Assembly (NCBI GenBank): GCA_003999685.1
Contig: CP021232.1
Location: 1-64,000 of the forward strand
Direction of reading: 5' to 3'
Length of the DNA stretch: 64,000 bases
Source of the DNA: Taiwanofungus camphoratus
Lineage: Eukaryota; Basidiomycota; Agaricomycetes; Polyporales; Taiwanofungaceae
A program made the position numbers and the translations under genes. Below the pieces are notes generated by a model. It was given only the letters and a program-made list of their open reading frames with translations. It was not told the origin of the DNA and ran no database searches. Positions 30,740 to 43,024 of the stretch are shown piece by piece (within the stretch, counting starts at the first letter, position 1; every line of letters begins with the position of its first letter).

Positions 30740-31556
30740 TACAACAGCTGAAGCTCTCTTCAATTGGGTTAAGATCAGGTGAGTAAGTCAGAAGAAAAAT
30801 AAAAATGCAACCTGTATACCACAAATTCATCATGAGCACTTTGGTTTTCATACTAAGACATGTAATCATACCTGCAGCCTCTACTGTCTCATGCACAGCA
30901 TCGCTCTTATGTGTACTGCAGTTATTGACAATTAAAATGCTTCATGGACCAGGGAATCAGTTCATTTGTGGAAGCTGTTGCACAGGTGAATGAATAATAA
31001 AGTAACCATGAAGGAAGGTCAAAAAACATACCAGATTGTTAACTACCCAATCATAGAACTCTTCTCTGTCTATTGAACCTTCAACGACATGAAGCGCAAT
31101 GTATCCAGCCAAGGAGAGGGCGAGTAGAATGCTATAATGAACCCCTCGATCAAGTGGCATCATTTGCCCATGCCACATTGTCCCACTCTGCAGCAGCTCG
31201 TCAGAGCAGCTTGTAAGTAAATCCAAGATCTTGTAGATTGTCGTGCAGTGCTGTGGTTGAAATAGGCTGGTCATGATAGACGGCAAGCCATTCTGTGATC
31301 TCATCTATGAACAGGGTAGATGTCTCAAAGATCAGCTCTTGCAGCTCTTGGAGAATATCTCCAGTCAATAGATGATGTCTTTCTCATAGCACTGAGGCTG
31401 AATTGACATGCCCATGCTGTTGATAATTGTTGACCCACCGGCTTACACTCTGCGATGAGACATCCAATGCTTCTGTGATATGTGGGAGTTCCCAGCCTTC
31501 CTGGAGGAGCTCTAAAGATCGCTGCTTCATTCCTTCACTTATCCATCAATAGACCA
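30740..31556 (-). pseudogene. Tc1/mariner (DDE_3-type) transposase, inactivated
   Basis: The N-terminal helix-turn-helix region is recognisable (KQRSLELLQEGWELPHITEAL...SVSRWVNNY at 31,400-31,550). The catalytic core follows, with DRGVHYSILLALSLAGYIALHVVEG around 31,060-31,160, then IVNNCSTHKS at about 30,910-30,945, where family members have IVMDNxxIH, and YSPDLNPIEESF near 30,760. The catalytic Asp of the VxDN motif reads Asn here, and there are in-frame stops in the linker (about 31,375) and before the VNN block (about 30,951). The protein cannot be active; the element could move only with help from another copy. Confidence 0.82.
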
Positions 31557-31686
31557 TAGCAAAGTAGAGCAGTTTACCAAGAGAAGAGATCGTAGATGAT
31601 TTTACAATTATTCTGATTTATTTGATTTATTCATATTTACGAACGCTGTCAAAATGCGTCTCCCAAGGATTTCCGAATCAACTGTA

Positions 31687-32580
31687 ATGGTTACTATTCT
31701 GAGGTGACAGTCCAGCGTGACGTGATTTGGAACATCTCAGACATGAACCATCGACGGTCTGTCCCTTTGTGCTCGCTGTAGTACATATGTGTAATACGGC
31801 ATCGACTAAATATACTTTCATCTCAAAGGTAAAATGTTGAACATCGGGATGGACTGTTTGCCCGTCGCACATTGCACCACGCTGTCACAACTGGTCCGCC
31901 TTCGTCTTGATGCACTTACTGATAGTTTATATGGCCTGGTACGCTAACCCACTCATTGAACGAGACTCAGTCTGTCAGCTAATATATCTGTGCTGTCTAG
32001 ATCACCATACAATGTGATGTGTGCTGCCAGCCCTCGCATATTTGCCTCTTCTTGTCTCTCATATTGTCACTTCATTCAGTACTTGTGCCCTTCTTACAGA
32101 TATCCACATGACATGGGTTTCAAGCACACTGAGAATTGTTGATAGAGGAATGGGCTGAACTGAATGATGATTGCGGTCAATATGGATGAACTGAATGAAG
32201 ATCGTGTTTAATATGGAGCCCTAACAATCTATCAATTAACAATTTCGCAAAAATTATCTTTGCACAATTTTCCAATATATGAATGATACCTCATTACATC
32301 TGATTAACAGTCTGTTATAGGATTAGTTTCTTGTCTGCATTGCTTTATCCACATTCTAATTATAATGCATCTCACAAGTTGCAGTGGATGTCCAGCTGAA
32401 GTTTGAGATCCACAGAAGAAATATGTGTCATAGGTCAGCTGTCAACACCGCAAGTTATATTGATTTGCTCATAACAGTACACTGAGCAGAGAATGGTCAT
32501 AAGATCTTGCATAGTGCAGATGTCAAGCTATATCACTGACATGACCATACATCCCACTTAAAGTACCCCATGTCTTGCAA
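31687..32580. other. 0.9 kb AT-rich stretch
   Basis: CpG-poor, with only short ORFs. No gene or complete repeat is recognised. It may include the far LTR of the copia fossil that follows. Confidence 0.45.
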
Positions 32581-32599
32581 GGCTAGCCAGCACAGTGTT

Positions 32600-34249
32600 G
32601 TTAGAGGGCGTTGCGTGTGAAGAGAAGCTATGTTATCACCGGAGTGCCTATTGCAGGCTTTTATAGTGGTTTGGGGCTCCACTGATGAATATTCAAGTAA
32701 GTACAGGATTTCTTAGTAAGTAGACTACTTTCTATAGTAATGTATTCATAATTGTCTCCACAACACTCCCTCTCAATGCATGGATAGTCCAAGACACTGT
32801 CACTGAGACTTGTGTGTGATACATACATGCAGCTTGATCAGTAAATCCATGCAGTTGTCTTCAGATACACAGTGGGAAACGGCAATCTCGTGAGAGACGA
32901 TCCATTTGTGAATAAAATGGTGTCGAATGTCGATATGCTTAGAATGGCTGTGGAATTGATTATTGCAAATGAGATAGCTGATTTGTTATCATTATTAATA
33001 GTGGTCGCACCATCTTCAAGATTTTCTAATTCAGTAAGTAGCGCTCGCAGCCATACGGCTTCACATGCTGCATGTGCAATACCCATGTATTCAGCTTCCA
33101 TGCTTGAGAGTGTGATGGTCGATTGCTTTTTTGAGCTCCAGCTGATTACTCCTCCTGCTAATAAAAATACATACACTGAGACAGAACAGTGGTCAGCAAT
33201 GTTTTGTCTCCAATCGGCATCACTGAATCCGATAAGATCATGATCATATAAGCCATAAGTGATCCCAAAATTGTCCTTTTGAGATATCTGAGTATACGCT
33301 TGACGGTAGTCCAGTGCGTGCTTATGGAATTATTACTAAATTGGAAAAGTGCTTGAATGGTATATGCAATATCTGACCATGTGCCTACAGCTGCATATAT
33401 TAGCAATTCTATGGCAACTTGATATGGGATGTTGGCCATGGTGCTCATATCGTGGTCTGGACCAGCAGGCTCTAATTTTACATGGAGATTTATTGATATA
33501 TGGACTGGATTGCTGGTCATCATTTCAAAATGGTCAATAATCTGCCTTATATAAGCAGATTGTTATGGTATCAGCTGCTCAGTTTCTTGTGACTTCGATA
33601 CTGACAAATTTCTGCATCTCACCTAGATTGATGATCTCGAAGTGTGATTGCATGTTAGGTGTGATTAGATCCATATCATCCCACATGGACAATAATAATG
33701 GTAGGTCCTTTTTTATCATCTCAGACAAATATACATATGTCTGCATTTAGATGCTAAAAATTCAGTTTGCTAAATGTTTCAATTAATTTCTTGTGTCAAA
33801 CTTGTCCAGCTTATTTGAGTCCATATAGTGCCTTATATAATAGGCACACATTTCTGATTCCATCTTTATATCTGGGAGGTTGGGCCATATAGATTTCTTT
33901 GTCCAGTTTCCCATTAAGATAAGCTCCCACAACATCTATCTGATGTAATTCCCATTCCTTTGATGCTGCTAGAGCAACAAGTGCCAGAAATGACTCCAGC
34001 TGCATGACCGATACATAGGTCTCAGCAAAATCTTGGCCTGAAATCTGTGAGAACCCTTGAGTCACAAGTCACACTTTGCACTTAGTAATATTTCCTTTTT
34101 CATCATATTTATAAGCAAAAACCCATCTGCACTCTACAGGCTTCCTTTTCAATAGCAATTCTGTGAGTGAGTATTTGCTGAGCCTGCTAAGCTGACTAAT
34201 CTCTCAGTCCATGGCTGCCTTCTATTCTGGCCAGTCTGGATAGGTACAT
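32600..34249 (-). mobile_element. Ty1/copia fossil, partial
   Basis: Minus-strand pieces of the pol region can be recognised in family order: reverse transcriptase (about 33,800-34,150), connection and RNase H (about 32,840-33,520). A purine tract abuts a TGTTGTGGAGAC start near 32,770, which fits the polypurine tract and 3' LTR start. The left LTR edge is not certain. Gag, protease and integrase are not seen; the upstream half ends where the foldback mosaic begins at 34,250. It is broken many times, CpG-poor and appears old. Confidence 0.78.
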
Positions 34250-34806
34250 TGATACGATCTAGGGGACCCTGGTATCTAGAGAGTGCTTCGTAACGTGGCT
34301 GTGAGATAGTGTGATAACTGTGGGGATGTGAGGTAGGAGCTACAACCTGTATGATACCAGGAAACCTGTATGTCTTGTTTTTGTAAGTGGAGGAGTAAGG
34401 GGTCAAGGGTCCTGCACAACAGGATCTTGTTCCTAAGTGCTATACGATCCCTAAGGCCTTGCGAGGCCCTCCAAAGTACGCGAAGTTCTTTGAGATTCTG
34501 CGAAGTCCTTCGAAGTGTTAGCTAAATTGCACGAGCTGACTTCGTAGGCTGTATGGAGTTAGGGAGCAATAAGCCAATGGACTATAGTTTCTACTAAGCG
34601 GTAGAGAGCACGAGACTGCTGCGAAGTCCTTTTAGCTAGAGTTAGCTAAAGGGCGTAAGGCTTAGAGGTTTGTTAGAGCGAGGTGGACGAGGTTTGGCTA
34701 GCGTAGGAGACCTGTAGGAGAGGTCAGAGAGTTCGAGGGTGTAGGGAGATGTACTATAGCCTGAAATTAAGGCTATGGGAGAGTCGTAGGGCTATTCGTA
34801 GGATGT

Positions 34807-35298
34807 TGAAACAATTTCTATTTCTTATCATTACCACGGTCATTGCTTACACATGGACTATTACTGTACGGGCCCCGGATCGGCCCCGCTTATGCATAGG
34901 ACTCTGACTCATATCCGGGCCGCTTACCACATTCCTCATCACTCATACGTATTGCTAAATACGCCCGGATCGTACCACTTTGTATTTATCTATAGTCGTA
35001 CCACATTTCGGACCTCCTGCCCTAGAGTAGTTCTTGGTCCGTGCTCACGATACGTACTTGTATATATAGCATGTATTTAGCTTAGCTCAGACCTTAAGTC
35101 TGATCTTGTTACCATTAGTCTTGTTACCATTATATTCGTGTCTTGTATCCTCTCGCTCGCATTTGAGTGATACTCGCTCGAGTCTACAGACTTCACGACA
35201 CTTGGTCTATATCGACCATAAGACCTCGCCACCTTCCATCGTGGTCAGGCCCTCGTCCTTGAGGCAACGCATAGGATCCAAGATACCAATTTGTATCA
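34807..35298 (+). repeat. 5' LTR of the Ty3/gypsy element
   Basis: 492 bp, matching the 3' LTR at about 98.5% by eye. It contains a TATATATAGCATG promoter-like box at about 35,052-35,064. Confidence 0.92.
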
Positions 35299-35445
35299 AA
35301 AGATCAGACTTACGCTAAGCCGCCCCTAGTACCATCTAGTGGGCATACATCCATTACCACGTCTTACCTCAGGACCGTCGATTCTGAGTATTGGGGGTTA
35401 CCTACACGAGGAGAGGAACCACTTCTCTACGACATCGAACAACGA

Positions 35446-36777
35446 GTGTTCGTAGACGCTAACCGGAACCCAATCTATCCGAGTTCACCGCTTACCTGGG
35501 TTAGAACAACATCCAGACGACCAATCCAACAAGCACAGGCCAACCTCGCTACTTACTTCCAGCGAAACCCTGTCGACGAAGGAAAAGACATCGCCATCTT
35601 ATTCACGGGAGGATCGCAGGAAGCCACACCTATCGAACCCATCCCTGAAGGCTCATTCACCGCCTCCACTTCCCGAACCCCCACTCCCACTCCATCCTCC
35701 TCCACATCCGCTCCTATAATATCCGCACCCACACCTCGACGAGTCACAATGGCGACCATTGGGAACATGACCCAACAGCAGTTGGAGGCACTCATCGCTC
35801 GCCTCCAAACCCAGCAGCAAGGGGCTCGAGCCCTCAAACTCGACATTCCTGCACCGGACCCATTCACCGGGCAAGGGGAAGATCTGGATCGATTCATCCA
35901 GCGGGTGGAACACTACTTCACCGCCACAAACAACACCAACCTCAGCGACGATGCAAAGATCGCATTCACGGTCGCCCTCATGAAGGGAGGGCAGGACGCC
36001 CGTATATGGCGTGACACGTTCTACGAACGAGCAGCGGGGGGTCAAGCACCTTACAGGACATGGGACCTGTTCAAGGGATCTCTCAAGTTGGCATTCCCTG
36101 AACATGAGGGAGTGCAGCGAGCACATCAGGTGCTCATGGAGTTGCCAGCCAAACAACTCAACAAGAAAACGAGGGCCACTACCAAGATGTATGTGGAGAG
36201 ATTCCGACTTCTGGCCGAAAAGGCGAAGTTGAAGGACGCGACCATCGATGCGAACGGAAACCGCACCGAGAACGATTACCCGACCCTTAGGGCGATATTC
36301 ATTAAGGGGCTGGATCGCCAGATCTATGCCACCTTAGCCGGAAGGGCCACATCCGAGAGGCCAGACACCATGGACAAATGGTATCGAGACGTCCTATCAT
36401 TGGACGCAATCTATAGGGGGATCGACCAAATATCCAACATCACCACTACGGTCGACTACGGGGAACCCATGGATGTGGACGCAGCTGTCACACGTCCAAC
36501 ACGCACCTCTTCATCCACCTCCGGTAGAAAGCAATGGACGGATGGTTGCTCCTTGAACGAAAGCGAAAGGAAATACCACCGTGACAACAACCTATGCTTC
36601 TATTGCCATAATAGGGGGCATTCGGCACGAGACTGTCGCAAGAAGGCGGCGGCAAGGACGAAGAACACGCCCAAGGCGCAAGACTCGCGCCTCACGGACT
36701 ATCGCTCCTACATCAAGAGCCTGTCGGCTGATGAGAAAAGAGAGGTCATGGAAGAATTGGCCACGGAGGATTTTTAA
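35446..36777 (+). mobile_element. Gag region of the Ty3/gypsy element
   Basis: Encodes a Ty3-type capsid domain (LDIPAPDPFTGQGEDLDRF onward) and one CCHC zinc knuckle, CFYCHNRGHSARDC, near the C-terminus. Typical fungal gypsy gag size. Forms the nucleoprotein particle in this family. Confidence 0.88.
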
Positions 36778-36878
36778 AGGGGCAGGGTGAGTCGACGCAA
36801 CCACTGCCCATTTCAGTTTCACTGTCCCGTGTTGTACTAGTAGTCCGGAATGAAAGAGCCCTGCATATTCCGATTACT

Positions 36879-39800
36879 GTGGGACGAAAAGACGTCGAAG
36901 CGCGCGCCTTCATTGATAGTGGCGCCTCTGGGATATTCATACATCCCAGATTTGTTAAAGAACACAACATCCGCACTGAGGCTCTACCTCGCCCAATGCC
37001 CGTGTTTAATGTGGACGGAACGGCTAACAAACAAGCCATCATCACGAAGAGGGCCCTTCTATCATACAAGATAGGGGGAGAGCCCCGATTCGTTAAAGCC
37101 TATGTAGCCAGCATAGGAAAAGAAGATATTATCTTCGGGCATACCTGGCTCAAACTGGAAAACCCGGATATTGATTGGAAGAAGGGACGGGTGGAACTTA
37201 AACACCGCATGACCTTGGAAGAGTCCAGGGAATGGAAGAAAAACCTACTGGAGACCAGGGCCAAACGACTGGAAATCAAGAGGTTAACGGCAGAATCCCT
37301 TTCTAGAGACATCATTAAAGCCCACCAACCCTCGGTCGAAGAAATCGAGGACGAAGGGGATGGGGAAGTCGTGGACACTGTGTCCCCAATCCTACCAACA
37401 ACGGAAGCCCCTAGTCAAACGACGCGCCGAGACTCGCCAGTCTCAATCCTGGAAGAAAACTCGGTAAACGGAATCACACTCGAACAAGCCATGGAAACGA
37501 TCGACGACGATGAGCTGGTCATAGCGTTCATTGAAGGAGATGACCGAATCACAACGTACGGACGGGACTCACATCCAGCGTATCGGGACGCCCCGCTCAC
37601 GGAAAAGGCATACCCCCTCGATGGAACGTATCGTCGCCTCGAAAACGGTCTTATCTGGCAGGTCAAGCATGACATCGGTCGACTCACCACGTCCACGGAA
37701 CTCGCTATCAAGGAACACGCTAAGAAAGAGGAGAAACCCGTCAAAGAACTCGTACCTGAGTACCTTCACGATCTCCTACCCGTATTCGACAAGCAAGCGG
37801 CAGCCCGACTCCCTAAGCATACGGAACACGACCACGAGATCAACTTGAAGGAAGATTTCAAGGAATTCAAGCAGTCCACTTATTCACTCAACAGGGAGGA
37901 ACGAGAGGAGCTGGATAAGTTCCTGGAAGAAAACCTCCAAAAAGGGTACATCCGTCCGTCAAAATCACCATTGGCCAGTCCATTCTTCTTTGTAGAAAAG
38001 AAAGATGGGGGATATCGACCTTGCCAGGATTATCGGGAACTCAACGAAGGAACTATCAAGGATCGTTACCCGCTCCCCCTAATATCGGAACTCTTGGAAC
38101 GGCTGAACAAGGCAACCATCTTCACCAAGATGGATCTTAGGCAAGGGTACAACAATATACGGATCCGAGAAGGAGACGAATGGAAGGCGGCTTTCGGTGT
38201 TTCGGCAGCTGGGGAAGGACCTCCCTCGTTCTACGAACCCCTGGTAATGTTCTTTGGAATGTGCAACTCACCAGCGACGTTCCAACGGATGATGAACACG
38301 GTCTTTACAGACATGCTCAAGGAAGGATGGTTAGCCATCTACATGGACGACATCCTTATCTACTCGACGGACCCCGAGGAGCATAAGAAGCGAACACGAC
38401 AAGTTATCGAGCGACTTCGAGATAACGACCTATATCTCAAACCAGAGAAATGTAAATTCGACGTGCGAGAAGTCGAATTCCTAGGCATGATCATCAGACC
38501 CGGACAACTCACCATGGACCCGGTCAAGGTAGCAGGCATCAAGGATTGGCCGACACCCAAGAACCTCAAGGAGGTTAGGTCGTTCATCGGATTCGGGAAC
38601 TTCTACCGTCGGTTCATACATCGGTTCTCACACCTGGCCCAACCACTGGTTTCGCTCACGTGAAAAGACGTCAAATGGCACTGGGACCACGAACAACAGG
38701 AAGCTTTCGAGGCACTGAAGAAGGCCTTCCTGGAACAACCAGTTCTACTGATGCCTGACCCTGAAAAGCCATTCGCGTTGGAAACGGATGCATCGAAGTT
38801 TGCCACGGGCGCTGTCCTAAGACAAAAGGACGACAACGGAGATTGGCATCTATGCGGTTATATCTCCCAAAGCATGACGCCAGCGGAACGAAACTATGAC
38901 GTCTACGACCGAGAACTTATGGCCGTCATGAGAGGACTCAATGAATGGAGTCACCTTCTCATCGGAAGCCCATACCCGGTCACGATCTACAGCGATCATA
39001 AAAATCTAACATACTGGAAGACGGCACGGAATCTAAATCGGAGACAGGCGCGATGGGCTCTTCGCCTATCCGAATTCGATTACAAATTAGTTCACGTCCC
39101 CGGCACGCAAATGGTACAAAGCGACGCACTCTCCCGACGCCCCGACCACGACGACGGTTCATCAGACAACCAGGGAATAACTGTCCTACCAGACAAGGTA
39201 TGGGCAGCGGCAATCGACACAAGCCTAAAAACTTCAATCAGGAAGGCAGGTGTAAACGACTCGGTGTACATGGAAGGGCTGCATAATGCACAAAACTGCT
39301 CAAACGATCACTGGACAGTTCAAGATGGGGAACTCCTTTATGATAACCGGGTGTATATTCCTCTGAATGAGAACCTACGACGGCAAACGGTCTCAAATTA
39401 TCACGACCTCCCACACGCCGGTCATCCTGGAATTACCAAAACCCTAAGCTCTCTACGAAGGGACTATTGGTGGCCTGGAATGGCCGACTTCGTCGCACGA
39501 TATGTTCACGGTTGCGCTACTTGTCAACAAATGAAGGTCAACACTCACCCGGACCGTCCCGCCCTCGTCCCTATCCGAGCCGCTGCTCACGCTACACCAT
39601 TCAGCACTTTCTGTTGCGATTTCATCACGGACTTACCCCTTTCCAATGGCTACGATTCGATTTTGGTCGTAGTGGACCACGACCTTAGTAAGGGGGTAAT
39701 TTTCATTCCATGCAACAAAACCATTGACGCGCAAGGAACGGCGGAACTTCTTTACAACGAGGTCTACAAATGGTTTGGACTCCCAGACAAGATAATCAGC

Positions 39801-40658
39801 GATCGCGGACCACAATTCGCGTCAAAGGTATTCCAAGAACTTTGCCGCATGACAGGAGTGCAGTCCGCCATGAGCACGGCTTTCCACCCTCAGACGGACG
39901 GAGAAACGGAACGGGTAAATCAAGAGCTCGAAGTATACCTTCGGTGTTTCACAAGCAACAATCCAGATAGGTGGTCTTCCTTACTCGACGCAGCACAATT
40001 CGCGCACAACTCCAGGGAACACTCGACGATCAAGGCGTCGCCATTCAAAGTCATGATGGGTTTCGAACCACGAGGAATCCTCGTAGTACACAAGGGATCG
40101 GACACACCCGGCGCAGCTTATCGCCTGAAGAACCTCCAGAAGATAAGAGAACAAGCACACGCGGCGATGGAGCTAGCCCAGGCGGTACTGGCAAAACGGA
40201 TCAAGCCACGAGGGAAAGGTTTTCGTAAAGGACAACAGGTTTGGCTCGACTCTCGGAATCTAAAGTTGCCGTACCCCTCCAGGAAGTTGGCACCCAAGAG
40301 AGAGGGACCCTTCGAAATCATTGAAGTCCTAGGCCCAGTTTCATACAAGCTGAAACTCCCGGAGACATGGCGGGTACATCCTGTTTTCCACGCCGCTCTT
40401 CTATCACCATATACGGAGACAGAGATCCATGGCCAGAACTACACGAGGCCACCCCCGGAACTTATCGAAGGCGAAGATAACTATGAAGTCGAAGCCATCA
40501 TCGGACATCGGGAGAACTTACGGAAGAAACGCCGCGGGTATAGGGTCAGGTGGAAAGGATATTCTTCGGCGGATGACTCATGGGAATCGGAAGCAAACCT
40601 AGCCGGTACTGCGGAGGAACTTCTGGGAGCATATAAGGAGAGGAAGAACTTGAGCTGA
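36879..40658 (+). mobile_element. Pol region of the Ty3/gypsy element, with C-terminal chromodomain
   Basis: In order: aspartic protease (DSGASG), reverse transcriptase (YMDDILIY), RNase H (ETDASKFATGAVL), integrase with its HHCC zinc domain and catalytic core (FITDLP, ISDRGPQFAS, HPQTDGETERVN), and a chromodomain (YRVRWKGYSSADDSWE). The chromodomain marks it as a chromovirus; in this clade it directs insertion into heterochromatin, which fits its nest among other repeats. About one break is present. Confidence 0.9.
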
Positions 40659-40700
40659 GACCAGTTCACTCCCTTCAGACGAACTACCCCCCACCACAAC

Positions 40701-42110
40701 ATGCCTCGCCAGTCCAACACCTACGCCCAAGCCGCCGCTCGTGGCCGAGCTCGTGCCTTCCTTGCTACTCAACGGGCTACCCACACGCCTCAGACGGCCA
40801 CCTCTCCTACGGCAATGCCGTCCTCGTCATCGGCATCCTCGACGTCCACCGGCTATGGCCCGCTCCTTGGTTTCCACAACGCTGCACACTTCCGCAACCC
40901 CGTACCTGGAGAAGGCGCTTTACCCCGGCAAGCCGACATCATCTATTACCCACGCTGCGTCTACGACATGGACCCAATCCTCCTCGACATCCTGGTCCGA
41001 CACTCTAGGGATATCTCGCGATTACTTGTATCTCTACCGAATACACGAAACAACCAGGACGAACAAGAGGCATTCGGGGAATACATCGACGCCAGGCTAC
41101 AATACTTGGGAGTGGTAGACGACGCGACCGAACAGCTGGCCATATGGAAGGACAAAATCCGGCAGCTAGACTTCAAGGTGGTTTGCACTTTACGAAGGAT
41201 GGATGATATGTCCATGGCCTGCCACCTGCAAGACATGATCGCCCCACACCGACGAACCGACCACCACCGGTTTGTACGACGCTCCCAGCCCGACATCGTC
41301 ACACGCGGACCCACCCCGCCGCCCGAACCCGAAAACCCCCTACAGACCTTCATCGACACACCGGCCGGACAAGAGTCCATCGGGGCCGTACCTAGCCGAA
41401 TCGATTCCCTCCCAAACTATATGCGCCCCGGACCCAACTGGAGACCTCGAGGGCGCTGTCACGCCTGCGGCAGCATGATGCACTGGGTACGTGACTGCCC
41501 AGACTACACTTGTGCCAGATGTCATTGCACTGCCCCGGGACATCTATCCCGAGAGTGCACGGTAGCACGCCACACCTCTGCCCCGCCCATCCTGCCCGCC
41601 CCGGGAGAGGGACGCCGCCGCGAAATGGTCGACTCGATTCACCGCCCCACACAAGCACCCATTCCCGTCATGTCCGCCACCAACCCTCCACGCGTTCTGA
41701 TGTCCAGAAGAGAGCAACCCCTCCCCCCTACTCCATCCCGCTCTAGAAGCAACGGGCCGCCTGCCCACCACACCAATGCCACGGCCGGTCGATCACGGAC
41801 CGATACTCCCTACCCTCACCCACGCGCACCCGGGCCATCACTCAACCATTTGTCCAGACCGGGAATACCCCCCCACCAACCTCTAACAGAACCCGGGGCA
41901 AGTACTGGCCCCTTTCCTCGTGGCCCAGACGGCCGATTCACCCCTCCCCCAGTTATCCCACCTCCCCCGCCCAGTTATCACGTCCCCCCTGTCGTTTCTC
42001 CACCACCTGTTTACCGCCACGGGACTTACGACCCGCCCTCGAACTCCTACATGAACGACAACGAGTGGGACGACTACGGGTTCGAGGATTACGGTGATGG
42101 CGAGCAATAA
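40701..42110 (+). mobile_element. Third ORF of the gypsy element, double zinc knuckle
   Basis: A 469-residue frame lies between pol and the 3' LTR, in the position of env in retroviruses. It has no signal peptide or membrane helix. It has two adjacent CCHC knuckles (CHACGSMMHWVRDC and CARCHCTAPGHLSREC), a helical middle and a long Pro-rich tail ending in acidic residues. A nucleic-acid-binding role is likely; it resembles a second Gag-like protein more than an envelope. Confidence 0.72.
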
Positions 42111-42532
42111 AAGGGATTGCTTGCCGGAGGCGGCTAGTTGCAACTCAGCGAGAAAACACTGAGCCACATGCTAGCAGGGTACAGTGGAGTAACACTGTAC
42201 GGTGATGGTGAACAGTAGGGGTGCTGTTTGCTTGAGGCGGTAGGTTGCAAGCGGTGCTGGGTCCTTACCTGGCCGCCCACATGCCTACATTGCACGAGGC
42301 TTACACGATGTCGTGGGTCCTTACCCGGTCGCTGTCTGTCTTACACGGAACGAGATGAAACACTCTCAAGGTTCGAGATGAAACACTCTCAAGGTTCGAG
42401 GTGAAACACCCTCGTGGTTCGAGGTGAAACACCCTCACGATATGCAGTGAAACACCCGCACGGCTGACGAACATTTTATTTAACGGAAAATCAAGTAGAG
42501 TCGTTCGGAGATCGACCTTAGTAAGGGGGTAA

Positions 42533-43024
42533 TGAAACAATTTCTATTTCTTATCATTATCACGGTCATTGCTTACACATGGACTATTACTGTACGGGCC
42601 CCGGATCGGCCCCGCTTACGCATAGGACTCTGACTCATATCCGGGCCGCTTACCACATTCCTCATCACTCATACGTATTGCTAAATACGCCCGGATCGTA
42701 CCACTTTGTATTTATCTATAGTCGTACCACATTTCGGACCTCCTGCCCTAGAGTAGTTCTTGGTCCGTGCTCACGATACGTACTTGTATATATAGCATGT
42801 ATTTAGCTTAGCTCAGACCTTAAGTCTGATCTTGTTACCATTAGTCTTGTTACCATTATATTCGTGTCTTGTATCCTCTCGCTCGCATTTGAGTGATACT
42901 CGCTCGAGTCTACGGACTTCACGACACTCAGTCTATATCGACCATAAGACCTCACCACCTTCCATCGTGGTCAGGCCCTCGTCCTTGAGGCAACGCATAG
43001 GATCCAAGATATCAATTTGTATCA
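42533..43024 (+). repeat. 3' LTR of the Ty3/gypsy element
   Basis: 492 bp, the same boundaries as the 5' LTR. Followed at once by the GATGT target duplication. Confidence 0.92.

Larger units (their letters stand above)
29804..31684 (-). mobile_element. Tc1/mariner DNA transposon with about 95-bp inverted repeats
   Basis: The ends start CAGTTGATTCGGAAAT and are inverted copies of each other over about 95 bp with a handful of differences. TA flanks both sides (29,802-29,803 and 31,685-31,686), the mariner hallmark. The 1,881-bp element holds a decayed transposase on the minus strand and a separate small ORF on the plus strand. Right-end substitutions are largely CpG to TpG or CpA. Confidence 0.88.
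34807..43024 (+). mobile_element. Ty3/gypsy chromodomain retrotransposon (chromovirus), nearly whole
   Basis: The LTRs are each 492 bp and begin TGAAACAA and end TTGTATCA. The 5-bp target duplication is GATGT (34,802-34,806 and 43,025-43,029). The LTRs differ at about seven positions, so the insertion is recent in evolutionary terms. Parts in order are gag, pol (protease, RT, RNase H, integrase, chromodomain) and a third ORF before the 3' LTR; a purine-rich AGTAAGGGGG tract precedes the 3' LTR. It looks close to whole, with about one break in pol. Confidence 0.93.

Noticed and set aside
40701-42110. Envelope gene of an errantivirus-like element
   Set aside because: No signal peptide, transmembrane segment or fusion peptide; two zinc knuckles argue for nucleic-acid binding.
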